Program-made: the position numbers and the translations under genes
Shown here: positions 1 through 8,359 of the stretch, one piece after another
Numbering within the stretch: the stretch's first letter is position 1
Layout: each line of letters starts with the position of its first letter
The notes under the pieces: generated by a model
What the model was told of the DNA's origin: nothing
Database searches by the model: none
Seen by the model: the letters and a program-made list of their open reading frames with translations, nothing else
Source: Butyricicoccus_A sp963588905
GTDB lineage: Bacteria > Bacillota > Clostridia > Oscillospirales > Butyricicoccaceae
Assembly: GCA_963588905.1 (NCBI GenBank)
Contig: CAVAJF010000015.1
Location: 1 to 64,000, forward strand
Direction: 5' to 3'
Length of the DNA stretch: 64,000 nucleotides

Positions 1-60
1 TATAGGGCCCTTATAGGGCCTGGTCAAACCACCGGTTCAACCGGTGGTTTTGATTGTATC
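1..60 (+). terminator. Inverted repeat ending an upstream gene
   Basis: A 12-bp perfect stem (arms 26-37 and 39-50, AAACCACCGGTT and its complement) is followed by a short T run. It is preceded by two near-identical copies of TATAGGGCC at 1-20. The gene it would terminate lies to the left of the window. The T run is short, so this could also be a regulatory hairpin. Confidence 0.5.
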
Positions 61-90
61 TATTGCAGAGAATGTGTGCAATAAAAAACA

Positions 91-119
91 TTGACGTTTT
101 CCGACAAGTGGAGTAGGAT
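91..119 (+). promoter_or_regulatory. Sigma-A-like promoter of lrgAB
   Basis: TTGACG (91-96) and TAGGAT (114-119) are separated by 17 bp. The predicted start near 126 gives a very short leader before the GGAGG ribosome binding site at 130-134 and the ATG at 143. Confidence 0.55.
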
Positions 120-142
120 AGGATACTGTGGAGGCGTAATTT

Positions 143-502
143 ATGAAAATACTACGGCAATTTGGGTTGATTATAGCAATCACCTTTGCAGGCGAAGTGC
201 TCAAGGCACTGCTTCCGCTGCCAATTCCGGCAAGTATTTATGGCATGGTCATCATGCTGATCGGACTTATCAGCGGATTGTTAAAATTGGAAGATGTACA
301 GGACGTCGGGGATTTCCTCATTGAAATCATGCCGATTCTGTTTGTTCCGGCAGCGGTAGAGCTGATGGACAGCTGGGGAACCATGAAAACCTTGCTGCTC
401 CCATCGGTTGTCATTCTTATCGTGATTACGGTGCTGGTTATCGCGGTTACCGGCAGAGTGACACAGTTTTTGATTCGTCGAAAGAAGGGAAAGCATGAAT
501 AA
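143..502 (+). CDS. lrgA: CidA/LrgA family holin-like protein
   Basis: A 119-residue protein with four hydrophobic segments and a basic C-terminus (RRKKGKHE). It matches the CidA/LrgA family in length and in the N-terminal LPIPASIYGM stretch, a family hallmark. Such proteins are membrane holin-like factors paired with LrgB. They are linked to murein hydrolase control, programmed lysis and, in some species, pyruvate uptake. The ATG at 143 has GGAGG 8 bases upstream. The 3' end overlaps the next gene by 8 bp, so the two are co-translated. Whether it acts as holin, antiholin or pyruvate transporter cannot be read from sequence. Confidence 0.9.
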   Translation: MKILRQFGLIIAITFAGEVLKALLPLPIPASIYGMVIMLIGLISGLLKLEDVQDVGDFLIEIMPILFVPAAVELMDSWGTMKTLLLPSVVILIVITVLVIAVTGRVTQFLIRRKKGKHE

Positions 503-1187
503 TTTATTTTTGCAATGTACCTATTTTGGAGCGGTTCTGACCATTGCGGCATATATTTTTGGCCAGTGGTGCAGAAAAAAGTGGAAGATGACGATTTGCA
601 ATCCGCTGCTGATTGCGGTGATTGTTGTCATTGCGTTGCTTTTGGTGTTCCATGTAGATTATGATACCTATTATGAGGGTGCAAAGTATATCAGCTACTT
701 ATTGACACCGGCGACCGTGTGTCTGGCGATTCCGTTGTATCGCCAGCTAGAGTTGCTCAAGCAGCACGCAGCTGCGATTCTGCTGGGTGTGTGCTCCGGC
801 GTCGTTGCCAGCATGGGCGGCATTTTTGTGATTGCGATGCTGTTCCATCTGTCGCATGAGGAATACGTCACGTTTTTGCCGAAATCCATCACGACAGCAA
901 TTGGCATGGGCGTGTCCGAAGAACTGGGCGGTATTGTGACGATTACCGTTGCCATTATCATCTTGACCGGTATTATTGGCAATGTCATTGCTTCGGCCGT
1001 GTGCAAGATATTCCGCATTGAGGAGCCGATTGCAAAGGGTCTTGCGATTGGCACGGCGGCACATGCGATCGGCACGGCGCGTGCACTGGAGATGGGACCG
1101 ATTGAAGGCGCGATGAGCTCGCTGGCGGTTGCCGTCGCCGGCATTTTGACGGCGTTTACCGCATCGTTGTTTGCGATGCTGCTGTAA
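495..1187 (+). CDS. lrgB: LrgB family protein
   Basis: A 230-residue polytopic membrane protein. The C-terminal half carries the family's best conserved stretch, from the ITTAIGMGVSEELGG region to the AHAIGTARALEMG region. It is the partner of the preceding LrgA-like protein and the start codon lies inside that gene. The pair is probably one transcription unit, from the promoter at 91-119 to the terminator at 1202-1230. No LytS/LytR two-component regulator, the usual controller of lrgAB, is visible next to it. Confidence 0.9.
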   Translation: MNNLFLQCTYFGAVLTIAAYIFGQWCRKKWKMTICNPLLIAVIVVIALLLVFHVDYDTYYEGAKYISYLLTPATVCLAIPLYRQLELLKQHAAAILLGVCSGVVASMGGIFVIAMLFHLSHEEYVTFLPKSITTAIGMGVSEELGGIVTITVAIIILTGIIGNVIASAVCKIFRIEEPIAKGLAIGTAAHAIGTARALEMGPIEGAMSSLAVAVAGILTAFTASLFAMLL

Positions 1188-1201
1188 GGCGTACATAGAA
1201 G

Positions 1202-1230
1202 ACAGCAGGGAATATCCCTGCTGTTTTTTT
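1202..1230 (+). terminator. Intrinsic terminator of lrgAB
   Basis: A 9-bp stem ACAGCAGGG/CCCTGCTGT with loop AATAT (1202-1224) is followed by seven T residues. Confidence 0.9.
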
Positions 1231-1282
1231 GTCAAAAAAGAAGCAAGTTGGTATTTGTCGAACGGTTTTCAGCCGGAATATC

Positions 1283-1448
1283 TTGACTTTTGCAAGCTGG
1301 AATGATATACTGAACACGCTTCCGGAGCAGTACATTGATCTCGCATATGTTGTAAGTCATGACGTATTTAGGACGGATGATTTGCAGGCATATGTGATTT
1401 TTTTTACCTGAACCCGCAAAGCATATTTTTTGAATGGAGGTACCTGTA
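1283..1448 (+). promoter_or_regulatory. Promoter and about 130-nt leader of the cold shock gene
   Basis: TTGACT (1283-1288), 17 bp, TATACT (1306-1311) make a strong sigma-A promoter with a start near 1318. The resulting leader of about 130 nt carries complementary arms TCGCATATG (1341-1349) and CATATGTGA (1389-1397), which pair with one G-U. Long structured leaders are typical of cold-shock genes, where they act as RNA thermosensors. That function here is inference. The 1231-1433 stretch holds no convincing gene. Confidence 0.65.
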
Positions 1449-1658
1449 ATGAAAAAGGGTACAGTAAAGTGGTTTAATGCAGAAAAGGGCTACGGCTTCC
1501 TGTCGAATGACGAGGGCGGTGAGGATGTATTCGTACATTTCTCTGCAATCCAGACCGATGGCTACAGAACGCTGGAGGAAGGCCAGAAGGTTGAGTTCGA
1601 GGAAGAAATGGACGAGAGAAAGGGCAAGCTGCGCGCAGCAAATGTAAAGCCGCTCTAA
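1449..1658 (+). CDS. cspA: Cold shock protein (CspA/CspB family)
   Basis: A 69-residue single cold-shock domain. RNP1 (KGYGFLS) and RNP2 (VFVHFSAI) are intact, so it should bind single-stranded RNA and DNA as an RNA chaperone. I chose the ATG at 1449 because GGAGG (1436-1440) lies 8 bases upstream and because MKKGTVKWFN is the usual family start; an upstream ATG at 1434 lies just ahead of the RBS. It is monocistronic, between its own promoter and a strong terminator. Confidence 0.95.
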   Translation: MKKGTVKWFNAEKGYGFLSNDEGGEDVFVHFSAIQTDGYRTLEEGQKVEFEEEMDERKGKLRAANVKPL

Positions 1659-1676
1659 TTTTCTGATCGGATAGAG

Positions 1677-1710
1677 GAGAGACAGCTTTTCGCTGTCTCT
1701 CTTATTTTTT
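1677..1710 (+). terminator. Intrinsic terminator of cspA
   Basis: A 10-bp stem GAGAGACAGC/GCTGTCTCTC (1677-1701) with loop TTTTC is followed by TTATTTTTTT. Confidence 0.92.
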
Positions 1711-1798
1711 TGCCTGCTCTCTGGTGACATAAGCAAACATCTTGCGCGGAGAGACAAAATCCGATACAATACAGCAAAGGATTTGAGAGGTGTTTGTC

Positions 1799-2683
1799 AT
1801 GTCGAAGTATGCAAAAGGTGTGCTGATTACCCTGCTGGGCGGCACGTGTTGGGGATTATCGGGAACGTGCAGCCAATATCTGTGCTCCGTACAGGAGATG
1901 GATACGCGCTGGGTGACAGCGTTGCGGCTGCTCGGCGCAGGTGTTATTTTGCTGCTGCTGGCAGCGATCCAGCAAAGAGATCAGCTCAAAAAGCTGCTGC
2001 ACGATAAAGGCGCCGTGCTGTATTGCGTGATCTTTGGTGTTTGCGGTCTGCTGTTCACCCAATTTTCGTATATTACTTCGATTACCAAGAGCAATTCGGG
2101 CACGGCAACCGTGCTGCAATATCTGTCGGTTGTGATTGTGCTGTTTGTCGAGTGTATCACCATGCGCCGCCTGCCGGTGCGCAGAGAATGGCTGGCATTG
2201 CTCTCCTGCCTGTTTGGTACCTTTTTGGTCGCCACACACGGCAGTTTGAATAGCCTGTATATTTCACGGGACGGCTTGATTTGGGGCGGTATCTCTGCCG
2301 TTGCTGCGGCGGCGTATATCATTATTCCCCAGCGATTGATGCGCAAATGGGGTAGTATTTTGCCGGTTGGCATGGGAATGCTGTCCGGCGGCATTGCCTG
2401 TGTGCTGCTCATGCGCGTTTGGACGATTCCTATTGCGTTTAACGTCCAATCTGCCGGTATGACGGCCTTTGTCGTACTGATCGGTACAGCACTGGCATTT
2501 ACTGCATTTTTGCAGGGCACGGCAATTATTGGCCCGGCGCGCGGCAATATGCTGGGCTGTGTGGAACCGCTGGCTGCGACAGTGACAACAGCACTGTTCA
2601 TGCACACGACATTTGCGGGCATTGATTTGGCGGGTTTTGCATTTATTCTGGCAACGGTATTTATTTTGGCGAAAAAAGCGTAA
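1799..2683 (+). CDS. EamA/DMT superfamily transporter
   Basis: A 294-residue integral membrane protein with about ten hydrophobic helices in two repeated halves, the drug/metabolite transporter (EamA) layout. The N-terminal TLLGGTCWGLSGT and the second-half GTALAFTAFLQGTAIIGPARGN regions are typical. It probably exports an amino acid or small metabolite; the substrate cannot be inferred. The ATG at 1799 is preceded at 8 bases by GAGAGG. A GTG at 1790 is in frame but sits on the RBS. The gene stands alone and ends at a bidirectional terminator. Confidence 0.85.
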   Translation: MSKYAKGVLITLLGGTCWGLSGTCSQYLCSVQEMDTRWVTALRLLGAGVILLLLAAIQQRDQLKKLLHDKGAVLYCVIFGVCGLLFTQFSYITSITKSNSGTATVLQYLSVVIVLFVECITMRRLPVRREWLALLSCLFGTFLVATHGSLNSLYISRDGLIWGGISAVAAAAYIIIPQRLMRKWGSILPVGMGMLSGGIACVLLMRVWTIPIAFNVQSAGMTAFVVLIGTALAFTAFLQGTAIIGPARGNMLGCVEPLAATVTTALFMHTTFAGIDLAGFAFILATVFILAKKA

Positions 2684-2684
2684 A

Positions 2685-2718
2685 GCAAAGGGCTTCATCT
2701 CATGATGAAGCCCTTTGC
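2685..2718. terminator. Bidirectional terminator between convergent genes
   Basis: A perfect 15-bp stem (2685-2699 and 2704-2718) with loop TCAT lies between the EamA gene on plus and the ABC permease on minus. T-rich sequence flanks it weakly on both sides. Confidence 0.8.
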
Positions 2719-2730
2719 GTATGTTAGAGA

Positions 2731-3528
2731 TTAAAACGGCATAGTTTTTCTGGAAAAGCTGCGGCTTGCCAGAGCGAATAAAATCACAGCGAGTACCAAG
2801 AGTACGAGCGGCTGCACGCAGGCCTGGATATTGGTTTGCAAGATACCGGTGGGATCGAGCAGCGTGTACGGGGTGATGTAACGAAGATAGGACAGAGTGC
2901 CGCCGACATTTGCCGCCAGTCGAAGCATGTAAAACAGCAGACACAGAACGGCATTGACAATCAACGCTTTGCCGATGCTGTTAGAGCGGCAGGAGACAAG
3001 AAAGCACAAACCGGCAAAGGCGAGCTGTAAGGCAAATACGCAGGCGGTCAGCAGTAAAAAGTGCTTGACAGCGAGCTGGCCGGGATAATAGTACTCGCAT
3101 AAAACAATTGTTGCGAGACAAATCACAGCGAACATGGCAAACAGAGAGACAATCAGCACATTGCGCTGGGTATGGACGATGCACTTGCGGGAATTGGGAG
3201 ATGCCAGCAGATAAGACATCGTACCGTTGGAAACATAGTGCGCGATGAGCTGCACAGATAGCAGAATGGTGAACAGCATCGGCAGAGCGAGAAGCAACAT
3301 GCCATACAGATAATTGACGATAAATGCGGTAAAGGTATTGTCAAACTGTGTCATGCCGAGCAGCTCCATCGCGTGCGGCTGAGACTGCACAAAATGCATG
3401 AGGGCTTTGCCGGAAGCGGGATCATACATTTGTACAACGGAGAATGCGTATAGACACATCAAGGCAGTACACACGAGCCATAACAGACAGGAACGCTTGA
3501 TGCTGTATCGAAACAGGGGAAAATTCAT
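2731..3528 (-). CDS. ABC-2 type transporter permease
   Basis: A 265-residue protein with six hydrophobic helices, starting with a short cytosolic N-terminus (MNFPLFRYSIKRS) as in ABC-2 permeases. An extracellular stretch follows helix 1, and the layout resembles permeases of antibiotic or bacteriocin export systems. Its start codon overlaps the stop of the ATPase gene (ATGA), so the two are translationally coupled and should form one exporter. The substrate is unknown. Confidence 0.8.
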   Translation of the reverse strand: MNFPLFRYSIKRSCLLWLVCTALMCLYAFSVVQMYDPASGKALMHFVQSQPHAMELLGMTQFDNTFTAFIVNYLYGMLLLALPMLFTILLSVQLIAHYVSNGTMSYLLASPNSRKCIVHTQRNVLIVSLFAMFAVICLATIVLCEYYYPGQLAVKHFLLLTACVFALQLAFAGLCFLVSCRSNSIGKALIVNAVLCLLFYMLRLAANVGGTLSYLRYITPYTLLDPTGILQTNIQACVQPLVLLVLAVILFALASRSFSRKTMPF

Positions 3529-4412
3529 TTGTTTTCACCTCCATAATAGTGCAAAAAGATTTCTTCGAGCGTTTGTCCAACATTATCTAAGGTAGACACC
3601 GGATAATTGACGAGAATAGAAAGTAGGCTGCGTAAATCTCGATACACGGCGATTTTGACCATGCGTCCCTCGTGCTCTAAGACCATAATATTTTCGCGGC
3701 ACAGCGTTTGGGCAGCCTCTTCGTTGTCCAGCGTGACGAGATAGACGCGGCGTTCGGTTTTTCGCAAGTCCTCCAGAGAAGATACGGTGGCGAGATGTCC
3801 CTTTTTGAGGATGCCGATGCGGTCACATGTCTTTTCCACTTCGCTGAAGCGATGAGAGGACATGAGGATTGTCTTGCCCTTTTTCTTTTCTTCCAGAATC
3901 AGATCAATAAATGCGTGCTGCATGAGAAGATCCAGGCTTGCTGTCGGCTCGTCCAAAATGACGATGTTGGGGTCATGCATAAAGGCGCAGACCAAAGCGA
4001 GCTTTTGTCTGTCGCCCTTGGACATGCGGCGGATGGGCTGTTTGAGATCCAGCTCAAAGCGATCGGTCAGTTCCTTGATGCGGCCGCGTCCCTTCATGCC
4101 GCGATAGCGAGCGAGAAAGTTGACGAAGGATTTGCCGCTCATCTCCGGAAACAGCGAAATATCTCCGGGGAGATACCCGAGTGTCTGTTGGATGACAGAA
4201 GCAGAAGTAAAGCAATCGCGTCCTTCAATCTGACAAGAGCCGGAAGCGGGGCGGACAAATCCCATCAAATGACGAATGGTCGTTGTCTTGCCCGAAGCGT
4301 TTGGACCGAGAAACCCAAAAACTTCTCCGGCGTTGACGGAAAAAGTTACATCAAATATACCGTGCCCGTGCCCATAATCGCAGGTCAGGCCATTGACATC
4401 TATGCTGTTCAT
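3525..4412 (-). CDS. ABC transporter ATP-binding protein
   Basis: A 295-residue ATPase with Walker A GPNASGKTT, a signature region MSKGDRQKLAL in place of the canonical LSGGQ, Walker B VILDEP and the H-loop SSHRF. The Walker A has Ala-Ser where Gly-Ala/Ser is usual, which is common in ABC-2 exporters. The C-terminal 80 residues form the extra domain seen in bacitracin/lantibiotic-type export ATPases. AAGGAGGT lies 5 bases upstream of the ATG. It is the first gene of a two-gene exporter operon. Confidence 0.9.
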   Translation of the reverse strand: MNSIDVNGLTCDYGHGHGIFDVTFSVNAGEVFGFLGPNASGKTTTIRHLMGFVRPASGSCQIEGRDCFTSASVIQQTLGYLPGDISLFPEMSGKSFVNFLARYRGMKGRGRIKELTDRFELDLKQPIRRMSKGDRQKLALVCAFMHDPNIVILDEPTASLDLLMQHAFIDLILEEKKKGKTILMSSHRFSEVEKTCDRIGILKKGHLATVSSLEDLRKTERRVYLVTLDNEEAAQTLCRENIMVLEHEGRMVKIAVYRDLRSLLSILVNYPVSTLDNVGQTLEEIFLHYYGGENK

Positions 4413-4726
4413 GAAAAACCTCCTTTATATCAAAACGAAACAGATAAGCAATGCAACGTCTCTATTATACTGGATTCTGCCGCGCGGGAAAAGACCTCTT
4501 TCGGCAGAAGTGCGAGAAAATGGCAGATATGGCGGAAAAACGGCAAATATGGCCGATGAAACACGCGAGAACAGGGGAAATCCTTTGTGAATATTTCACA
4601 AGAAAACAAGAAGGATTTTGTTCAGATAACAGAAAGATTACAAAGATTACAATTCGGTTACGCAAACGTGGAAATTTATGATATACTGAGTATCGGTAAT
4701 TCTGATAAAGGATAGGAGGAATTCCG
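4413..4726. promoter_or_regulatory. Divergent intergenic region with two promoters and a 20-bp-period repeat
   Basis: A minus-strand -10 (TATAAT, at 4464-4469) with a weak -35 serves the ABC operon. A plus-strand -10 TATACT (4682-4687) with TTACGC at 4658-4663 serves the wall protein. Between them GGCAGATATGGC (4522-4533) and GGCAAATATGGC (4542-4553) repeat with a 20-bp period, two helical turns, as a regulator site might. No gene is seen. Confidence 0.5.
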
Positions 4727-6385
4727 TTGAATTTTCACTTGCGAAAGAAAAAGATGATTTCTGCGGTGCTGTGCGGCTCGATGATGCTTTCTGTGGGCGT
4801 GCCGGCATTCGCATTTAGTGATAGCTCGATTGCATCGGAAGTATTTGAGGAAACGCCGGTTGTCAGCAACCAGACCCTCATGGATGCCAGTGCAGATTTG
4901 TCGCAGAGTCCGTATGTGCTCCAGCGCCTTGGACTGATTGCCGGTGATGACAAGGGCGATTTGATGCTGGAGAAGGTCGGCACACGTGCAGAGGCGCTGA
5001 CGCTGTTCATCAACATACAGGGTGAGCAGGCTGACGCAGCAGCTGTGGACTATTCGTATCCGTTCACGGACGTTCCGGATTGGTTCCATTGGTTTGCAGG
5101 CTACGGCGTCTTCCGCAGCTACACCGGCGGCATCAGCCCGACGGAGTTTGGCTCATACAATACGGTGACCCCGGAACAGTACATGACATTTATCCTCCGA
5201 GCACTGAATTATGTGTGCGGAGAGGACTTCACTTGGGATCGCTCGCTGGACAAGGCGGTTGAAGTTGGTCTGTGCACGCAGGCACAGGCAGACGGCTGGA
5301 AGAACGGATCATTCCGTCGTCAGGAGATTATGGAAATCTCTTATCTGGCACTCAATACCAAGTTAAAGGACAGCGACAGCACCCTGACCGATAAGCTCAT
5401 CGCAAAGGGCACGATTACACCGGAGCAGGCGCGAGAAGAAAAACTGACCTTCGGCGTTGTCTATCAGGCACAGCAGGAACAGAACAATGCGTCTCCGATT
5501 ACCTGCACCAATCTGCCGGACGGCAGTTATGAGCTGCACAGCGCAGACAATAACCGCGTCATGACGGCTTCTGCCAACAAGCAGGCAGCCCTCTCACTGG
5601 CAGCGGACAAGAACGGCAGCGATCAGCAGTTCACGTTCGTCAAGAACAGCGACGGCAGCTTCCGTATCGCCAGTACGGCGAATAAAAACCTTGTAGTGGA
5701 TACCAATCCGACGAGTGGAGCAAACGCTCTGCTGTGGACGCAGAACGGCACGATCTGCCAGAACTTTGTGGCAGTCGGCGAAGCAAGCGGTGCATATTCC
5801 ATGCGTTTGGCGAACAATCCGAGCATGGCTCTGACAGCATCCGGTTCCCGTGTGGTGCTCAGTGCGTATACCGGCAGCGCGACACAGCAGTGGAAGCTGT
5901 CTGATAATTCGGAAGATACTGCGGCAGCCTCTGCCAAGCTGGCTTCGATTATGACGGTACATCCAAATGGCAAAAACCTGGGAAGCAGCTATTCGTTCGC
6001 TGGCGCAAGCCAGTGCATGGGCTTCGGCAGAGAGGTATTCTATCGCATGTATGACCAGCAGGCACACTGGAACTACGATGGCAGCCCGAAGTCTGCGAGC
6101 GACGGCAAGATGTATTCGATCACCGCATCGTCTACCTCTTATTCGGCCAGCAGCATCAAGGGCGTTATCAGCAAGGCAAAGCCTGGTGATGTGCTTCAGA
6201 TGAATACGCCGAAGATGCACACGATGATTTTCGTGTCCAAGGATGTAGACGGCTTTACCGTATATGACGCAAACTGGACGGCATCGAACACCGTCAGCGT
6301 GCGCTATGTGAAATACGGTGCGTGGGCAAGTCGAAACAGCTCTGGCATTACGCTGCTGCACGCAACCAATTATCCGACAACATAA
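4727..6385 (+). CDS. Secreted SLH-like, ricin-like, CHAP-like wall amidase
   Basis: A 552-residue exported protein. A signal peptide (LRKKK, then a hydrophobic stretch ending near PAFA) is followed by degenerate SLH-like repeats (about 55-235). Next is a beta-trefoil/ricin-type carbohydrate-binding region (about 257-395, with repeated QQF/QQW motifs). The C-terminal domain (about 400-552) resembles a CHAP/NlpC cysteine amidase, with Cys430 in SQCMGFG, His498 in KMHTMIF and Asp514/Asn516 in YDANW. It probably binds the envelope and cleaves peptidoglycan or a peptide. The TTG start is chosen because AGGAGGA lies 6 bases upstream; the ATG at 4754 is an alternative. The catalytic assignment is inference. 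Confidence 0.75.
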   Translation: MNFHLRKKKMISAVLCGSMMLSVGVPAFAFSDSSIASEVFEETPVVSNQTLMDASADLSQSPYVLQRLGLIAGDDKGDLMLEKVGTRAEALTLFINIQGEQADAAAVDYSYPFTDVPDWFHWFAGYGVFRSYTGGISPTEFGSYNTVTPEQYMTFILRALNYVCGEDFTWDRSLDKAVEVGLCTQAQADGWKNGSFRRQEIMEISYLALNTKLKDSDSTLTDKLIAKGTITPEQAREEKLTFGVVYQAQQEQNNASPITCTNLPDGSYELHSADNNRVMTASANKQAALSLAADKNGSDQQFTFVKNSDGSFRIASTANKNLVVDTNPTSGANALLWTQNGTICQNFVAVGEASGAYSMRLANNPSMALTASGSRVVLSAYTGSATQQWKLSDNSEDTAAASAKLASIMTVHPNGKNLGSSYSFAGASQCMGFGREVFYRMYDQQAHWNYDGSPKSASDGKMYSITASSTSYSASSIKGVISKAKPGDVLQMNTPKMHTMIFVSKDVDGFTVYDANWTASNTVSVRYVKYGAWASRNSSGITLLHATNYPTT

Positions 6386-6403
6386 TGGCAAAACAGCAGA
6401 TCG

Positions 6404-6436
6404 ATCGGCACAGTCTTCGGAATGTGCCGATTTTTT
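6404..6436 (+). terminator. Intrinsic terminator
   Basis: A 9-bp stem ATCGGCACA/TGTGCCGAT (6404-6412, 6423-6431) with a 10-nt loop is followed by a T run. Confidence 0.88.
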
Positions 6437-6502
6437 ATGCCGAAGAGTGAAATCAACAAAAAAGTTCATAACAATGACACAAAATACATGCCTTAAAAGA
6501 CA

Positions 6503-6531
6503 TTTACAAAGTTCATACAGAATGCTATACT
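6503..6531 (+). promoter_or_regulatory. Sigma-A promoter of the transglutaminase-SLH gene
   Basis: TTTACA (6503-6508), 17 bp, TATACT (6526-6531). The predicted start near 6538 gives a leader of about 60 nt before the AAAGGAG site at 6586-6592. Confidence 0.75.
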
Positions 6532-6600
6532 AGCACGAGAGAAGTAAGTTTTCTCCAGAGTAAATGCCTACTGAAACGAGTTTAGAAAGGAGCAAACACA

Positions 6601-8316
6601 ATGAAAAAACGTTTGCTTGCCGCTTTGATGGCGATTTCGATGCTGATTCCATCCGGCAGCGCACTGGCGGCAGAGCAGCAGATTTATCATACCTGCACAT
6701 ATGTCAATCCGCTGTATCAAGAGGAAATGACAGCTGCGGAGCTAAAAACGACAAAAAACGATGATTCGCAGGAAAGTTCCGTCAATTATTTGACCTCAGA
6801 AAGCGAGATATGTAAAGAACTGCGTGAGGCTTTGGTAGAGCGTAAGAATACGATTACGCTGCACTATGAGTCCCAATCCTATGATAAGACAGACCCTACC
6901 CGGTTTTTTGAGAAGGCTGTTGCACACACGGGAAAGCCGACAGAAGGCGATTACCTCAAATGGCAGTATGCCGGATGGGATGCCACCCAGTCGGGACATG
7001 TCGATGGCAACACGTACTATCTGACCATCAAATACACCATGACGTGGGACACGACAGCGAAGCAGGAAACGGCATTGGATGTGAAAATCAATCGGATCTT
7101 ACAGTCGTTGGATCTCGATGGAAAGAGTGACTATGAAAAAGTTTCTGCGATTTACTCGTATGTCTGTCAGCATGTGACGTATGACAGCAAGCATGATGCG
7201 GATGATTCGTATAAGCTCAAGTATACCGCGTATGCGGCGGCGATAAACGGAACCAGTGTCTGTCAAGGCTATTCGGTATTGTTGTACCGATTGCTGCTGG
7301 AGGAGGGCATTGACTGCCGCTTTATCTCCGGAACGGCAAATGGAGAAAACCACAGCTGGAATATTGTCAAATTGGGCGGAAAATACTATAATCTGGACGC
7401 AACATGGGATGCAGGCAGTGATACACCGTCGTATTTCCTGAAAAGCAATGCGAACTTCTCCGACCATGAACGAGATGAGGCATATTTGACGCAGTCCTTT
7501 GTTCGCAATTATCCGATGGGGGAAACGGATTATGAAGAACAGAGAGACACACATACACACACGTATAAACAACCGGAATTTGAATGGAGCTCCGACTTAC
7601 TCTCTTGTATTGCTCGTTTTTTTTGCACGCTTGGCGATGATATACAGCAGGAAGCCTGCACCGTCACCGTGAATGAAGATGGCACACGTATTGCTTCCTG
7701 TACGTTTGACGGCAAGACATATACCGATCAGATTATTTCGGACACGCGCCGCGTGGAGGATATTTTTACCGATGTTCCGGCGACGAGCTGGTATCGGGAT
7801 TACGTGCAGTATGTTTATGACCACGCACTGATGGGCGGTGTGTCCAAGACGGAATTTCGACCGAACGGCACACTGACACGTGCGCAGGTGGCGCAGATTT
7901 TGTATAATCAGGCGGGAAGCCCGGAGGTCATAGGAGAAAGTCGATTTACCGATGTAAAAAGCACGGCGTGGTATTATGACGCGGTCACTTGGGCGGCGGA
8001 GAATCGCGTCGTCGGCGGCTATACAGATGGAACCTTCCGACCCAATCAGTCGATTACCCGGCAGGAGGTTGCCGTTATGCTGTACGCGCGCGCCGGAAGA
8101 CCGGCAGTCAGCGGCTCGCTGGATGGCATCTTTGCAGACAGCGGTTCTGTTGCCAAATGGGCAACAAATGCCATGGTTTGGGCATATCAAAATCAGATTA
8201 TGTCCGGCGAACGGACAGGAGACAATCTGTATCTTCACCCGAAAAATAATGCAACTCGTGCACAGGCTGCGGTGATGATTACGCGCTACGCAGAACAGGC
8301 AGAGTCTGAGTCATAA
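6601..8316 (+). CDS. Secreted transglutaminase-like protein with three SLH domains
   Basis: A 571-residue exported protein with an N-terminal signal peptide ending near ALAA. A transglutaminase-like cysteine protease fold follows, with catalytic triad candidates Cys221 (SVCQGYS), His251 (NHSWNIV) and Asp266 (NLDATWD). Three SLH repeats from about residue 388 to the end (FTDVPATSWY, FTDVKSTAWY, FADSGSVAKW) should anchor it to secondary wall polymer. The likely job is surface protein cleavage or cross-linking. AAAGGAG lies 8 bases before the ATG. It sits beside the other wall protein but has its own promoter and terminator. Confidence 0.85.
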   Translation: MKKRLLAALMAISMLIPSGSALAAEQQIYHTCTYVNPLYQEEMTAAELKTTKNDDSQESSVNYLTSESEICKELREALVERKNTITLHYESQSYDKTDPTRFFEKAVAHTGKPTEGDYLKWQYAGWDATQSGHVDGNTYYLTIKYTMTWDTTAKQETALDVKINRILQSLDLDGKSDYEKVSAIYSYVCQHVTYDSKHDADDSYKLKYTAYAAAINGTSVCQGYSVLLYRLLLEEGIDCRFISGTANGENHSWNIVKLGGKYYNLDATWDAGSDTPSYFLKSNANFSDHERDEAYLTQSFVRNYPMGETDYEEQRDTHTHTYKQPEFEWSSDLLSCIARFFCTLGDDIQQEACTVTVNEDGTRIASCTFDGKTYTDQIISDTRRVEDIFTDVPATSWYRDYVQYVYDHALMGGVSKTEFRPNGTLTRAQVAQILYNQAGSPEVIGESRFTDVKSTAWYYDAVTWAAENRVVGGYTDGTFRPNQSITRQEVAVMLYARAGRPAVSGSLDGIFADSGSVAKWATNAMVWAYQNQIMSGERTGDNLYLHPKNNATRAQAAVMITRYAEQAESES

Positions 8317-8323
8317 AAGTAAC

Positions 8324-8354
8324 CCCCCTGTTTCTCGGGAAACAGGGGGCTTTT
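8324..8354. terminator. Terminator between convergent genes
   Basis: A 10-bp stem CCCCCTGTTT/AAACAGGGGG (8324-8333, 8340-8349) is followed on plus by CTTTT. It lies between the SLH gene and the carboxypeptidase gene and may serve both. Confidence 0.85.
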
Positions 8355-8359
8355 GCGTC

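Noticed and set aside
1229..1411. A 60-codon frame upstream of the cold shock gene
   Set aside because: It lies across the terminator and promoter, has no RBS and shows no known fold. The stretch is better read as a leader.
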